Assembly (NCBI RefSeq): GCF_018283455.1
Contig: NZ_JAAMTH010000001.1
Span: 3,391,501-3,455,500, forward strand
Reading direction: 5' to 3'
DNA from: Planococcus sp. MSAK28401
GTDB taxonomy: Bacteria > Bacillota > Bacilli > Bacillales_A > Planococcaceae
DNA: 64,000 nucleotides
The notes below the pieces were generated by a model. That model searched no databases. It was not told the DNA's origin and saw nothing but the letters and a program-made list of their open reading frames with translations. Positions 7,341 to 16,226 of this stretch are shown here, in pieces (the stretch's first letter is position 1; each line of letters opens with the position of its first letter). The translations under genes and the position numbers were made by a program.

Positions 7341-8981
7341 ATGAAATCATTATCACTGAGAAATTACTGGGGATTGATCTTCGCCGCTTTCATCCTGTTG
7401 TTTGCTGCCGTGCTCAGCATGCTGGTCTCTGAAGTAAGCACGAAGCGGCTGGAAGAGCAGCGTGGCAATGCCCTATCTAGCGCAGCATTTCAGATGAAAG
7501 ACCGATTGGATCAATATATGTGGGGACGCTATAGCGAAATCAAGACTTTCGGGGAGATCGAAGAACTTGAACTGACTACCTCCATCGAAGAAAAGCGCGC
7601 TACCCTTGAAATGCTGCAAGATCAAGTGCCGGCTTTTTCCTGGATCGGCATGACCGATTCGGCTGGCATCGTGACTGCTTCCACCAACGAATTGCTAGAA
7701 GGCATGGATTTGTCCGAGCGCCCGGTTTATTCCGAAGCACGGCAGACGGATTATATTGGTGATGTCCACGAAGCGCTACTTTTGGCGGATCTTTTACCGA
7801 ATCCAAGCGGTCATGAGCTCGAGTTTGTCGACATCAGTGTCCCAGTCTTCTACTCGGATGGCTCGTTCGGCGGCGTGCTGGCTGCCCATTTAAGCTGGGA
7901 CTGGGCGCAAGAAGTGATGCGATTCGTGTTGCGCCCGCTCAACGGCAACGAAAATGGATTAGAGGTTTTCGTTTTAAGCCCAGGGGACAACCGTGTCATT
8001 CTCGGCCCTGAACAATTTCTAGGCAAGCCGCTTCCAATTGATTCCTATATCCTGTCGCAAGGAAAACGGGCAGGCTGGGTACTGGAACAATGGCCGGACG
8101 GCAACTCGTATTTAACCGGATTTACCAGAGGCCGCACCAACTGGGACTACCCAGGAATCGAATGGACCGTGCTTGTCCGCCAACCGGAAGAAATCGCCTT
8201 TGCCGCTGCGCGCGACTTGAGCCGCATCATCATGTTGAGCGGCCTGGCAAGCGCTGTTCTTTTTGCTTTTGCCGGCTGGCTCGTAGCGGGGCGCATCAGC
8301 CGCCCACTCAACGAAATCTCCAACAAAGCGAAAGCCTTCCGTAAAGGAGAACAATTGGCTTTGCCGAAAAATACCGGGGTCCGTGAAATTGAAGACTTAT
8401 CCAATTCGCTTGAAAGCCTAGTCATGACACTGGGCACGACCGAATCCGATTTGGTGCGTATGCAGGATTTGGCGCAGCGCGACCCGCTGACCGGCCTGCC
8501 GAACCGCATCGCACTTGAAGAAGCCGCCGATCGTATGATGAAACGCGCGCGCACCGATGGAGAACAATTGGCCTTTTTCTATTTGGACCTGGACGGCTTT
8601 AAAAAAGCCAACGATACTTTAGGGCATTTAGCGGGCGACCAAGTGCTTCAGAAAGTGGCCGAACGGCTGATGGCGGAACTGCCTGATGATGCGTTCATTT
8701 CCCGCATTGGCGGAGATGAGTTTGTCTTATTGTTTCCTTGTGAAGGCATGGGCGAAATGCCCACAAGGCAGTTGGCGCAGCGGCTAATCGATCGGCTAAG
8801 CAAGCCGATCACCGTAGAGGCCGGCCGTGTTAAGCTCGGGTGCAGTATTGGTATCGCCATTTACCCGGACAATGCCGAGAATCTCTATACTTTATTATCG
8901 TATGCCGATGCGGCGCTGTATGTGTCAAAGGAAAACGGCAAAAGCCAGACGACGTTCTACCGGGATATCGCCTCGGAATGA
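7341..8981 (+). CDS. Membrane diguanylate cyclase: dCache sensor, HAMP, GGDEF
   Basis: A 546-residue protein that should make cyclic di-GMP in response to an extracellular signal. An N-terminal membrane segment (about residues 9-30) is followed by an extracellular Cache-type sensor of about 250 residues, a second membrane segment near 295-320, a HAMP linker (ISRPLNEISNKAKAFRKGEQ) and a GGDEF domain beginning DPLTGLPNR with an intact active site RIGGDEFVLLFP. The RxxD inhibitory site expected just before GGDEF is absent (LPDD instead), so product inhibition at that site is unlikely. The ATG at 7341 follows GGAAGGA. No EAL domain is attached. Confidence 0.9.
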   Translation: MKSLSLRNYWGLIFAAFILLFAAVLSMLVSEVSTKRLEEQRGNALSSAAFQMKDRLDQYMWGRYSEIKTFGEIEELELTTSIEEKRATLEMLQDQVPAFSWIGMTDSAGIVTASTNELLEGMDLSERPVYSEARQTDYIGDVHEALLLADLLPNPSGHELEFVDISVPVFYSDGSFGGVLAAHLSWDWAQEVMRFVLRPLNGNENGLEVFVLSPGDNRVILGPEQFLGKPLPIDSYILSQGKRAGWVLEQWPDGNSYLTGFTRGRTNWDYPGIEWTVLVRQPEEIAFAAARDLSRIIMLSGLASAVLFAFAGWLVAGRISRPLNEISNKAKAFRKGEQLALPKNTGVREIEDLSNSLESLVMTLGTTESDLVRMQDLAQRDPLTGLPNRIALEEAADRMMKRARTDGEQLAFFYLDLDGFKKANDTLGHLAGDQVLQKVAERLMAELPDDAFISRIGGDEFVLLFPCEGMGEMPTRQLAQRLIDRLSKPITVEAGRVKLGCSIGIAIYPDNAENLYTLLSYADAALYVSKENGKSQTTFYRDIASE

Positions 8982-9025
8982 ACAAACCGAAATGCCTGTT
9001 TGCTTCATCCTTACCCGTAAAAATC

Positions 9026-9059
9026 TAAAAGCGCTGCCTCTCGAGGCGGTGCTTTTTCA
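9026..9059 (+). terminator. Terminator after the diguanylate cyclase gene
   Basis: Hairpin with arms GCGCTGCCTC and GAGGCGGTGC followed by TTTTT. A near-identical copy (two base differences over 34) lies at 9295-9328 on the other side of the repeat element. Confidence 0.8.
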
Positions 9060-9063
9060 CAGT

Positions 9064-9294
9064 GTTGAAGAAGTCTATAATTTGCTATAGATCAAAAAGG
9101 AAATCACATTTTCTACAATTAAAAATCAATGTTCTCTCTAAGTATTTGGAGAAGCGTTCGCTCGACTCCGGTGGATCAGCGAGACGACCGAGACCCCGCA
9201 AGACGCGCAGCGGATGAGGAGGCTTGGGCGCGAGCCCACGGAAAGCGAGCGATAAGCTTCGGAAAATACGGCTTCATACTTTCTCAACAAGCTG
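9064..9294 (+). repeat. Dispersed intergenic repeat, copy 1 (about 230 bp)
   Basis: A non-coding element also found at 20462-20693 and 26824-27115. It begins TTGAAGAAGTCTA, has an A/T-rich arm ending in AAAATCAATG, then TAAGTATTTG and a GC-rich core starting at GCGTTCGCTCGACTCC and ending with CCCACGGAAAGCGAGCG, then ATAAGCTTCGGAAAATACG. The core ends can pair (CGCTCG with CGAGCG, CC with GG, GTGG with CCAC). The outer ends form a poor inverted repeat (TTGAAGAAG against TTGAGAAAG), as in degenerate MITEs. Here it lies between two near-identical terminators. Open frames inside it are not supported. Confidence 0.85.
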
Positions 9295-9328
9295 TAAAAG
9301 CGCTGCCTCTTGAGGCAGTGCTTTTTCA
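9295..9328 (+). terminator. Second, near-identical terminator after repeat copy 1
   Basis: Hairpin GCGCTGCCTC / GAGGCAGTGC with TTTTT; it duplicates the terminator at 9026-9059 and borders the repeat exactly. Confidence 0.75.
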
Positions 9329-9438
9329 AGTGCCGTATATTGGACGGCACGCCCGGGGTCTGCTACGGTTGATAGTGGCAAAAGCCGAAGATGTATTATA
9401 TATAGCGCTGCTACTGTGCTTTCGAAGGAGTCTTTCAT

Positions 9439-10629
9439 TTGAGTAACAACAAACCTAAATTATGGACACGGGACTTTATCGGCGTTTCCGTTGTCCATTT
9501 CCTGCTACTGCTCGTTTTTTATTTATTGATTGTCACGATCGCTTTATACGCCGTCGAAGAATACGGTGCTTCGACCAGTGAAGCCGGCCTCGTCACTGGG
9601 ATTTTCATCTTGGGGGCATTAGCGGGGCGCTTAGTTATTGGCCGCACACTCGATATGATCGGCCGAAAACGCGCCTTGGTGCTCGGTTCTGCCTTGTTTG
9701 TCGGCATGACTGCGCTGTATTTCCTGCCGCTCGGTTTGCCCTTCCTGATGCTGAACCGCTTCTTGCATGGCGTGACGCTCGGAGTTGCGAGCACCGCTGC
9801 CGGCACGATCGCCGCACAAGTCATTCCCCACACGCGTAAAGGCGAAGGCATCGGCTATTTCAGCATGAGTGCTACGCTTGGGGCAGCTTTCGGGCCGTTT
9901 ATCGGCTTGATGATGAGCCAATGGACTGGCTATAATGTGATTTTTGCTGCCTGTGTGGCGATTGCCTTGTCTGCCTTGGCGCTCAGCACTTTTGTGAAAG
10001 TGCCGCCGCTGGAGAAACCGCCTGCAGAAGAAGCGAAATCCGGCTTCCAGCTTTCTAATTATTTAGAAGCGAATGCTGTGCCGATCGCCATTGTCATGTT
10101 CCTGATAGCGCTCAGCTATTCGAGCGTTCTGTCGTTCATTAATTTTTACGCCAACGATAAAGGGCTAGTGGAAGCGGCGAGTTTCTTCTTCCTGGTATAC
10201 GCTGTCGTAATCTTGCTGACACGCCCTTTCACCGGACGTATCATGGATTTGTATGGCGCCAATTACATTATGTATCCAGCGCTCGTGTCGCTCGCGACCG
10301 GCCTGTTGCTGCTGAGTGTCGCTGATTCGAGCCTGGGGCTGTTGTTTGCGGGCGCTTTGATCGGTCTTGGGTTCGGCAATATGCAATCGACGACGCAAGC
10401 GGTCGCCATCAAACTGACGCCTCCCCACCGCATGGGGCTTGCCACGTCGACGTTCTTTGTCGCGATGGACGGCGGGCTCGGCATGGGGCCGTATATCCTC
10501 GGCTTCATCATCCCGTTCACCGGCTACAGCGCGCTTTACGGCTTATTGGGAATCGCCGTATTCGCGTTGATCGTGCCGTACTATTTCTTACACGGAAAAA
10601 AAGAACGCAAGCTCGCTTCAGCGCATTGA
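9439..10629 (+). CDS. Major facilitator superfamily transporter
   Basis: A 396-residue carrier with about 12 membrane segments. The loop 2-3 signature appears as GRLVIGRTLDMIGRKRAL near residue 58, and LTRPFTGRIMDLYGANYI in the second half repeats it. The TTG start at 9439 follows GAAGGAG at good spacing. The family resembles drug or small-metabolite efflux proteins of Bacillales, but no substrate can be assigned. A bidirectional terminator separates it from the convergent cupin gene. Confidence 0.88.
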   Translation: MSNNKPKLWTRDFIGVSVVHFLLLLVFYLLIVTIALYAVEEYGASTSEAGLVTGIFILGALAGRLVIGRTLDMIGRKRALVLGSALFVGMTALYFLPLGLPFLMLNRFLHGVTLGVASTAAGTIAAQVIPHTRKGEGIGYFSMSATLGAAFGPFIGLMMSQWTGYNVIFAACVAIALSALALSTFVKVPPLEKPPAEEAKSGFQLSNYLEANAVPIAIVMFLIALSYSSVLSFINFYANDKGLVEAASFFFLVYAVVILLTRPFTGRIMDLYGANYIMYPALVSLATGLLLLSVADSSLGLLFAGALIGLGFGNMQSTTQAVAIKLTPPHRMGLATSTFFVAMDGGLGMGPYILGFIIPFTGYSALYGLLGIAVFALIVPYYFLHGKKERKLASAH

Positions 10630-10644
10630 ACGGATTTAATAGAA

Positions 10645-10680
10645 AAGAACGGCCGACAAGTCATGTCGGCCGTTCTTTAT
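10645..10680. terminator. Bidirectional terminator between MFS and cupin genes
   Basis: Perfect stem GAACGGCCGAC / GTCGGCCGTTC with T runs on both strands, between convergent genes. Confidence 0.85.
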
Positions 10681-10686
10681 TTTCAC

Positions 10687-11103
10687 TTATTCTTCCTCTT
10701 CTGCTGCGTCCGCTTCCGCTTTTGTTTCATGCACAGTGCTGTGCGGATGTTCTGGCGGTGCGTAGATGGAATAGATTTTCAGCGGCTTATCGCCTGTATT
10801 GGTGACGTTGTGCCATTTGCCTGCGGGGATGAGGATGGCGTAATCGTCTTCCGCTTTTTCTTCAAAGCTTAAGTTGTCTTCGCTGTCGCCCATCTGTACA
10901 AGGCCTTCTCCTTCTTCAATGCGAAGGAATTGGTCGCCGTGTTCGTGGACTTCTAGCCCGATGTCATCGCCTGCTGCGATGCTCATCAATGTGACTTGCA
11001 AGTTTTTCCCGGTCCAAAGAGCGGTCCGGAACGTATCGTTTTGTTTTGTCGCATCTTCGATATTGACGACAAATGATTCAGCACCATAATCTTTTAATTC
11101 CAT
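10687..11103 (-). CDS. Cupin domain protein
   Basis: A 138-residue single cupin. The metal-binding motif 1 is GLEVHEHGDQFLRIEEGEG (about residues 49-67; two His and a Gln/Glu) and motif 2 is IPAGKWHNVTNTGD (about 92-105). The C terminus is acidic (EADAAEEEE). The ATG at 11103 follows GGAGGAGGAA. Small cupins of this type are isomerases, dioxygenases or sugar-binding proteins; no activity can be chosen here. Confidence 0.85.
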   Translation of the reverse strand: MELKDYGAESFVVNIEDATKQNDTFRTALWTGKNLQVTLMSIAAGDDIGLEVHEHGDQFLRIEEGEGLVQMGDSEDNLSFEEKAEDDYAILIPAGKWHNVTNTGDKPLKIYSIYAPPEHPHSTVHETKAEADAAEEEE

Positions 11104-11178
11104 GTGTGGTTCCTCCTCCGGTTTATTGTTCTGTCCTGCTCTTCTCTACCCTGGGAAAAGCGGACATAAACAAACCAC

Positions 11179-12228
11179 TCAGCGCAAGGCTTGTTTTTTC
11201 AGCGCCTGGTTGCGGGAGTTGAACACATCATTATGGGAAGACACCATGGCAATATTGGCAGCGTCCGGCTCGATGAACTTTTTCGCTTTATTAACGGCAT
11301 TGGCGGCGTCAGTGAACGTGCCGGCGATCAAATTGAGCTTGCCGTCGTGCTGGAGAATGTCGCCTGCCGCAAACACTCCCGGTACGGAAGTTTCACTTGC
11401 CGGCGTGCCTTGCAAATAGAACTCGTCTTTTGTTTCCAGATCGAGTGGGCTGTTTTCAAGTAAGCTCGCATCGCGCTCATAGCCGTGGTTGATGACGAGC
11501 TGGTCGACCGGCAGCATGCACCGTTCGCCCGTCACTTGGTTCATCACTTCCACCAACTCGACACGGTCGCCTGCATCCGATGCCACGAGCCGCGTAATAG
11601 CGGAATCCAGTAAGCATTCGGCGCGGCTTTCAAGCAATTGGCGCACTTGCGCTTCGTGCCCGGCCATTTCGGATTTGCGGTGGACGACATAGACTTTTTC
11701 GGCAATCGGCTCGAGCTCGTTTGCCCAGTCGACTGCCGAATTGCCGCCTCCTGAAATGAGCACCGTACTGCCGCGGAAACGTTCAAGTGTTTTCACGGTA
11801 TAATTGAGATTCGCTACTTCAAAGCGTTCGGCCCCTTCGATTTGCAGCTTCTGCGGCTTCAAGATGCCTCCGCCGACTGCGACGATGACCGATTTCGAGT
11901 AATGGATTTCACCCGACGCGCCTGCCAATACAAACAAGCCGTCTTCGTTCTTATTCATGCTTTCCACTTTCTCATCCAAGCATACTGTCGGATCGAAAGT
12001 GAGCCCTTGTTCGACCAATTGAGTGATCAGCTGTTCGCAGCGGATCGGCGTCTGTCCCCCGACGTCCCAGATCATTTTTTCCGGATAGACATGAAGCTTG
12101 CCGCCAAGGCGCGGCTGGAACTCGATAATTTTTGTTTTCATGCCCCGAAGCCCGCTGTAGAAAGCTGAATACAAGCCGGCGGGACCTCCCCCGATGATGG
12201 TTACGTCAAAGATGTCGTGATTGGCCAT
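11179..12228 (-). CDS. Ferredoxin/flavodoxin-NADP+ reductase type 2 (thioredoxin reductase-like)
   Basis: A 349-residue FAD/NADPH flavoprotein of the YumC/YcgT type. The FAD loop is IIGGGPAGLYSAFYSG at the N terminus, the NADP loop STVLISGGGNSAVDWANEL around residue 155, and FAAGDI near 295 is the second FAD contact. There is no CxxC redox pair, which separates it from true thioredoxin reductase. The ATG at 12228 follows GGGGATGG; a start three codons earlier has no spaced ribosome site. A divergent siderophore operon and Fur-like boxes upstream suggest a role in supplying electrons for iron reduction or release. Confidence 0.88.
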   Translation of the reverse strand: MANHDIFDVTIIGGGPAGLYSAFYSGLRGMKTKIIEFQPRLGGKLHVYPEKMIWDVGGQTPIRCEQLITQLVEQGLTFDPTVCLDEKVESMNKNEDGLFVLAGASGEIHYSKSVIVAVGGGILKPQKLQIEGAERFEVANLNYTVKTLERFRGSTVLISGGGNSAVDWANELEPIAEKVYVVHRKSEMAGHEAQVRQLLESRAECLLDSAITRLVASDAGDRVELVEVMNQVTGERCMLPVDQLVINHGYERDASLLENSPLDLETKDEFYLQGTPASETSVPGVFAAGDILQHDGKLNLIAGTFTDAANAVNKAKKFIEPDAANIAMVSSHNDVFNSRNQALKKQALR

Positions 12229-12260
12229 TTTTTCCATCCCCGTTCTATAGTAAATTCCGA

Positions 12261-12289
12261 TTGACAACGATTCTCAATAACTTTATAGT
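12261..12289 (+). promoter_or_regulatory. Promoter of the siderophore ABC operon
   Basis: TTGACA at 12261-12266, 17-base spacer, TATAGT at 12284-12289. A Fur-like box overlaps the -35 and spacer. Confidence 0.75.
12262..12276. promoter_or_regulatory. Fur box 1
   Basis: Read on the minus strand, TGAGAATCGTTGTCA is close to the 7-1-7 Fur consensus TGATAATNATTATCA. It lies between the divergent reductase and siderophore-uptake genes and overlaps the plus-strand promoter. Confidence 0.8.
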
Positions 12290-12306
12290 ATACATTGTAA
12301 TGAAAG

Positions 12307-12321
12307 TGAGAATCATTATCA
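12307..12321. promoter_or_regulatory. Fur box 2
   Basis: TGAGAATCATTATCA differs from the 7-1-7 Fur consensus at one position. It lies just downstream of the predicted start of the ABC operon transcript. Confidence 0.85.
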
Positions 12322-12384
12322 ACATATATCCTATTTTTATTTTTTGGCATCAAAATTTCGATTTAAGGAAAAGGAGGGCTGTCG

Positions 12385-13176
12385 ATGGGACGCCTTTTTA
12401 CAGAAAACCTGGAAGTCAGCTATGGCGAAAGGAAAATCGTCAAAGGCTTGTCCCTGTCGATTCCAGATAAACAGATCACGGCGATCATCGGGCCGAACGG
12501 CTGCGGGAAATCGACTTTTTTGAAAGCGATGACACGCGTCATTCCGCACGAATCGGGCTCTGTCATTCTCGACGGCCAGCAAATCGCCGAAGAAAAAACA
12601 AAGCAATTGGCGAAAAAGCTCGCCATCTTGCCGCAGTCGCCGGAAAATGCCGCCGGTTTGACCGTCGGCGAGATTGTCTCTTACGGCCGTTTCCCCTATC
12701 AAAAGGGATTCGGCAAGCTCAGCAAACGGGATTATGAAATGATCGACTGGGCGCTCAATGTGACCGGTACGCAATTTTTCAAATACCATCCCGTTGATGC
12801 CTTATCGGGCGGCCAGCGCCAACGTGTCTGGATTGCCATGGCACTGGCGCAGGAGACGGAAATGATTTTCCTTGATGAACCGACCACATACCTCGATATG
12901 GCCCATCAATTGGAGATCCTGGAACTGCTCCGCGAACTCAACGCCGAGGAAGAACGCACCATCGTTATGGTGCTGCACGATTTGAACCACGCTGCCCGCT
13001 TCGCCGACCATATCGTCGCGATGAAAGACGGCCAGATCATCAAGGCCGGATCGCCTGAAGAAGTCATTGTTCCGGATGTCCTTCGCGAAGTTTTCCGCAT
13101 CGATGCGGAAATTGGCCTTGACCCACGAACACAAAAACCGATTTGCCTAACATATAATTTAATTAAAGGAGCTTAA
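12385..13176 (+). CDS. Iron-siderophore ABC transporter ATP-binding protein
   Basis: A 263-residue FecE/YusV-type ATPase that powers siderophore import. Walker A is GPNGCGKST (about residue 37), the ABC signature LSGGQRQRVWIAMALAQ (about 138), Walker B MIFLDEPTTYLD and the switch His in VLHDLNHA. The ATG at 12385 follows AAGGAGGG. First gene of a four-gene plus-strand operon behind two Fur-like boxes. Confidence 0.93.
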   Translation: MGRLFTENLEVSYGERKIVKGLSLSIPDKQITAIIGPNGCGKSTFLKAMTRVIPHESGSVILDGQQIAEEKTKQLAKKLAILPQSPENAAGLTVGEIVSYGRFPYQKGFGKLSKRDYEMIDWALNVTGTQFFKYHPVDALSGGQRQRVWIAMALAQETEMIFLDEPTTYLDMAHQLEILELLRELNAEEERTIVMVLHDLNHAARFADHIVAMKDGQIIKAGSPEEVIVPDVLREVFRIDAEIGLDPRTQKPICLTYNLIKGA

Positions 13177-13183
13177 CCAGATC

Positions 13184-14113
13184 ATGAAAAAATTACTTAT
13201 CTTATCCATCGCTTTACTCTTTATGCTGGCGCTTGCCGCTTGCGGTTCTACAGAAGAAACGACAGAGGAAACGAGTGGTTCGGAAGGCGAAGCAAGCGGA
13301 TCCGATACCATCCAATACGAATCTGAAAATGGTACAGTGGAAGTTCCGGCTGACCCACAGCGCGTGGTAGCCTTGGCTTACGGCGGAAACGTCATGGCAC
13401 TTGATGTACCGCTTGCCGGCATCGACGCTTGGGCGATCGACAATCCGAACTACGAACCATACTTGGACGGCGTAGAAGAAGTGTCGGAAGAGAACTTGGA
13501 GAAAATCATCGAATTGGATCCGGATTTGATTATCGGTTACTCGACTCTTCAAAACGTCGATAAACTGGAACAAATTGCACCAACTGTGACTTACACTTAC
13601 GGCAAAGTCGACTATTTGACACAACACCTGGAAATTGGGAAACTATTGAATAAAGAAGACGAAGCACAAGCATTCGTTGACGACTTTAAAGAACGCGCAC
13701 AAGCTGCGGGCGAAGAGATCAAAGCGGAGATTGGCGAAGATGCAACGGTATCCGTCATCGAGAACTTTGATAAGCAATTGTACGTATACGGCGACAACTG
13801 GGGCCGCGGCACCGAGATCCTCTATCAGGAGATGGGCTTGAACATGCCGGAAAAAGTTGAAGAAATGGCTCTTACTGATGGGTACTATGCCTTGTCACAA
13901 GAAGTCCTCCCTGAATATATGGGCGATTACGTAATCTTCAGCAAAGACTCCGAACAGGATAATTCATTCCAGGAAACGGACCTTTACCAAAACACGCCAG
14001 CTGTAAAGAACGACCAAGTATTTGAAGCGGATGCGAAGAAATTGTACTTCAACGATCCGATTTCACTCGATTACCAGCTTGAGTTGTTCCAGGAAAAATT
14101 CCTTGGCCAATAA
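13184..14113 (+). CDS. Iron-siderophore substrate-binding lipoprotein
   Basis: A 309-residue class III binding protein anchored outside the membrane by a lipid on Cys (lipobox LAAC at residues 17-20, after a hydrophobic signal). An acidic/Ser linker follows, then PADPQRVVALAYGGN and NLEKIIELDPDLIIG, as in YfiY/FecB-like proteins for hydroxamate or citrate siderophores. It follows the ATPase gene by seven bases. A close paralogue lies alone at 52570-53502. A terminator-like hairpin separates it from the permease genes, which would keep binding-protein mRNA in excess. Confidence 0.92.
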   Translation: MKKLLILSIALLFMLALAACGSTEETTEETSGSEGEASGSDTIQYESENGTVEVPADPQRVVALAYGGNVMALDVPLAGIDAWAIDNPNYEPYLDGVEEVSEENLEKIIELDPDLIIGYSTLQNVDKLEQIAPTVTYTYGKVDYLTQHLEIGKLLNKEDEAQAFVDDFKERAQAAGEEIKAEIGEDATVSVIENFDKQLYVYGDNWGRGTEILYQEMGLNMPEKVEEMALTDGYYALSQEVLPEYMGDYVIFSKDSEQDNSFQETDLYQNTPAVKNDQVFEADAKKLYFNDPISLDYQLELFQEKFLGQ

Positions 14114-14117
14114 ACAC

Positions 14118-14150
14118 AAAAGGGATTCTGCGCAGCGGAATCCCTTTATC
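14118..14150 (+). terminator. Intra-operon terminator-like hairpin
   Basis: AAAGGGATTC / GAATCCCTTT with a short loop, between the binding-protein and permease genes. The T tract is weak (TTTATCC), so partial read-through into the permeases is likely. Confidence 0.65.
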
Positions 14151-14175
14151 CTTTCTATAGAAAAGATGATGATGC

Positions 14176-15174
14176 ATGCGTTATAACGCCCGTTTTTCAT
14201 ACATATTTGGAATCAGCCTGCTGGCACTTGTGCTGGCTTTTGTTTTGTCGATGGTCTTTGGGGCTGCTGATGTCAGCCTGAAAAACCTATGGCTGGCGCT
14301 GTTTTCCGACAACACCGGACAACAGATTTCGGTCATCCAGGAAATTCGCCTGCCGCGTGAAGTCGCTGCGATTTTCGTCGGCGCGGCACTCGCCGTCTCA
14401 GGAGCGATCATGCAAGGCATGACCCGCAACCCGCTGGCAGACCCTGGTTTGCTCGGTTTGACTGCCGGAGCCAATGCGGCACTGGCCGCGACATTGGCAT
14501 TTATTCCCGGAGCTAATTATTTCGGCATCATGATTGCCTGCTTTATCGGGGCGGCCATCGGGGCCGGGCTCGTCTTCGGCATCGGGGCTTCGCGTCGCGG
14601 CGGTTTTTCGCCATTTCGCATCGTCCTTGCCGGAGCGGCGGTATCGGCATTTTTGACCGCCATTGCAGAAGCGATCGGCTTGCTGTTTAAGATTTCCAAA
14701 GACGTCTCCATGTGGACCGCCGGCGGCTTGATCGGCACGTCTTGGGGACAGCTGCAGATTATCATTCCGTTTATCACCATCGCTTTGTTTGTCGCTTTAT
14801 TGCTATCCCGCCAACTGGCAGTGTTGAGCTTAAGTGAAGAAGCGGCGATCGGGCTTGGCCAAAAGACCGGCCAGATCAAAGCAATGCTGTTTGTCGTCGT
14901 CACCTTGCTTGCCGGCGCTGCAGTAGCGTTAGCCGGCAACTTGGCGTTCATCGGCTTGATGATCCCACATATCGTCCGTGTGATCGTCGGCAGCGATTAC
15001 CGCTTCATCATTCCGATGTCCGCCGTCACGGGCGCCATCTTCATGCTGCTCGCCGATTTGTTCGGACGCACGGTCAACGCACCATTTGAAACGCCGGTCG
15101 CAGCGGTGGTCGCCATGCTCGGCTTGCCATTCTTCCTGCTCATCGTCCGTAAAGGTGGAGGTGCGTTCACATGA
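14176..15174 (+). CDS. FecCD-type siderophore permease, subunit 1
   Basis: A 332-residue membrane subunit with about ten helices. Family motifs are LPREVAAIFVGAALAVSGAIMQGMTRNPLADPGLLG (in two stretches near residue 60-90) and the ATPase-contact loop GLGQKTGQ followed by GNLAFIGLMIPHIVR. The ATG at 14176 has only a weak ribosome site. It overlaps the next gene by four bases (ATGA), so the two permeases are coupled and should form the heterodimeric channel. Confidence 0.92.
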   Translation: MRYNARFSYIFGISLLALVLAFVLSMVFGAADVSLKNLWLALFSDNTGQQISVIQEIRLPREVAAIFVGAALAVSGAIMQGMTRNPLADPGLLGLTAGANAALAATLAFIPGANYFGIMIACFIGAAIGAGLVFGIGASRRGGFSPFRIVLAGAAVSAFLTAIAEAIGLLFKISKDVSMWTAGGLIGTSWGQLQIIIPFITIALFVALLLSRQLAVLSLSEEAAIGLGQKTGQIKAMLFVVVTLLAGAAVALAGNLAFIGLMIPHIVRVIVGSDYRFIIPMSAVTGAIFMLLADLFGRTVNAPFETPVAAVVAMLGLPFFLLIVRKGGGAFT

Positions 15175-16178
15175 TCCAACAACATTTAATCCGTAAACAG
15201 CGCATCACTTTGCTCGTGCTCACCATCATCCTGTTGGTCACCGCCGTCTTGAGTTTAGGGCTCGGCTATTCGACGCTCGGTTTCGGCAGAATTGTGCCCG
15301 TTTTGATGGGGCAAGGCGATTTCAAAGAAGAGTTCGTACTGTATTCCATCCGGATGCCAAGACTGCTCATTACGTTTCTAGCGGGGATGGCACTCGCTTT
15401 ATCGGGCGCAGTGCTACAGAGCATTACGCGCAATGATTTGGCCGACCCGGGCATCATCGGCATCAATTCCGGTGCCGGTGTCGCCATTGCCATTTTCTTT
15501 TTGTTCATCCCTGTAGAGCCGGGCTCTTTTGCTTTCTTGATGCCGTTCGTCGCGTTTCTCGGCGCGTTTATCACGGCGATCCTGATTTACTTGTTCTCCC
15601 GCGATCCGCGTACAGGCCTTCAACCGGTCCGCCTCGTACTCGTCGGCATTGGTTTTTCAATGGCTTTATCCGGCGTCATGATTGTGCTGATTTCATCGGC
15701 TGAACGGGAAAAAGTGGACTTCATTGCCCAGTGGCTCGCAGGTTCCATTTGGGGCACCGACTGGCCGTTCATCCTGGCACTGTTGCCTTGGCTTGTCGTG
15801 TTGATTCCATATGTTCTGTATAAAGCGAACCGGCTGAACATCCTCGGGCTTGGCGAATCCGCCGCAATCGGTCTCGGGCTTAATATCGGCAAAGAACGCG
15901 CCGTCCTTTTGCTTGCGGCCGTCGCGCTCGCTGCCGCTGCGGTTTCTGTCACCGGGAGCATCGCTTTTATCGGCTTGATGGCCCCGCACCTCGCGAAAGC
16001 GCTTGTCGGGCCGCGCCATCAATTGTTCCTGCCCGTCGCCATCCTGCTCGGCGGCTGGCTGCTGCTTGCAGCTGACACAATCGGCCGCAACCTGCTTGAA
16101 CCGTCGGGCATTCCGGCTGGTGTCATGGCAGCATTGATCGGCGCACCGTATTTTGTTTATTTATTAATGAAGAAATAA
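15171..16178 (+). CDS. FecCD-type siderophore permease, subunit 2
   Basis: A 335-residue partner permease with RMPRLLITFLAGMALALSG, NDLADPGIIGINSGAG, the coupling loop AIGLGLNIGKERA and SIAFIGLMAPHLAK. The ATG at 15171 follows GGTGGAGG and overlaps the stop of the first permease gene. Together with the upstream ATPase and lipoprotein it completes the importer. In B. subtilis the similar pair YfiZ-YfhA works with YfiY and the YusV ATPase for schizokinen-type siderophores; the substrate here is inferred only to be a ferric siderophore. Confidence 0.92.
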   Translation: MIQQHLIRKQRITLLVLTIILLVTAVLSLGLGYSTLGFGRIVPVLMGQGDFKEEFVLYSIRMPRLLITFLAGMALALSGAVLQSITRNDLADPGIIGINSGAGVAIAIFFLFIPVEPGSFAFLMPFVAFLGAFITAILIYLFSRDPRTGLQPVRLVLVGIGFSMALSGVMIVLISSAEREKVDFIAQWLAGSIWGTDWPFILALLPWLVVLIPYVLYKANRLNILGLGESAAIGLGLNIGKERAVLLLAAVALAAAAVSVTGSIAFIGLMAPHLAKALVGPRHQLFLPVAILLGGWLLLAADTIGRNLLEPSGIPAGVMAALIGAPYFVYLLMKK

Positions 16179-16219
16179 AAAACGGCTCATGTCCCCGAAA
16201 AAGGGAGATGAGCCGTTTT
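16177..16219. terminator. Bidirectional terminator between siderophore permease and nhaC
   Basis: Perfect stem AAAACGGCTCAT / ATGAGCCGTTTT between convergent genes. Confidence 0.85.
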
Positions 16220-16226
16220 GCTGTTG

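Noticed and set aside
9129-9446. Open frames inside the dispersed repeat (also at 20483-20751 and 26838-27229)
   Set aside because: Frames occur on both strands, differ between copies, lack ribosome sites, and follow from the GC-rich repeat core.
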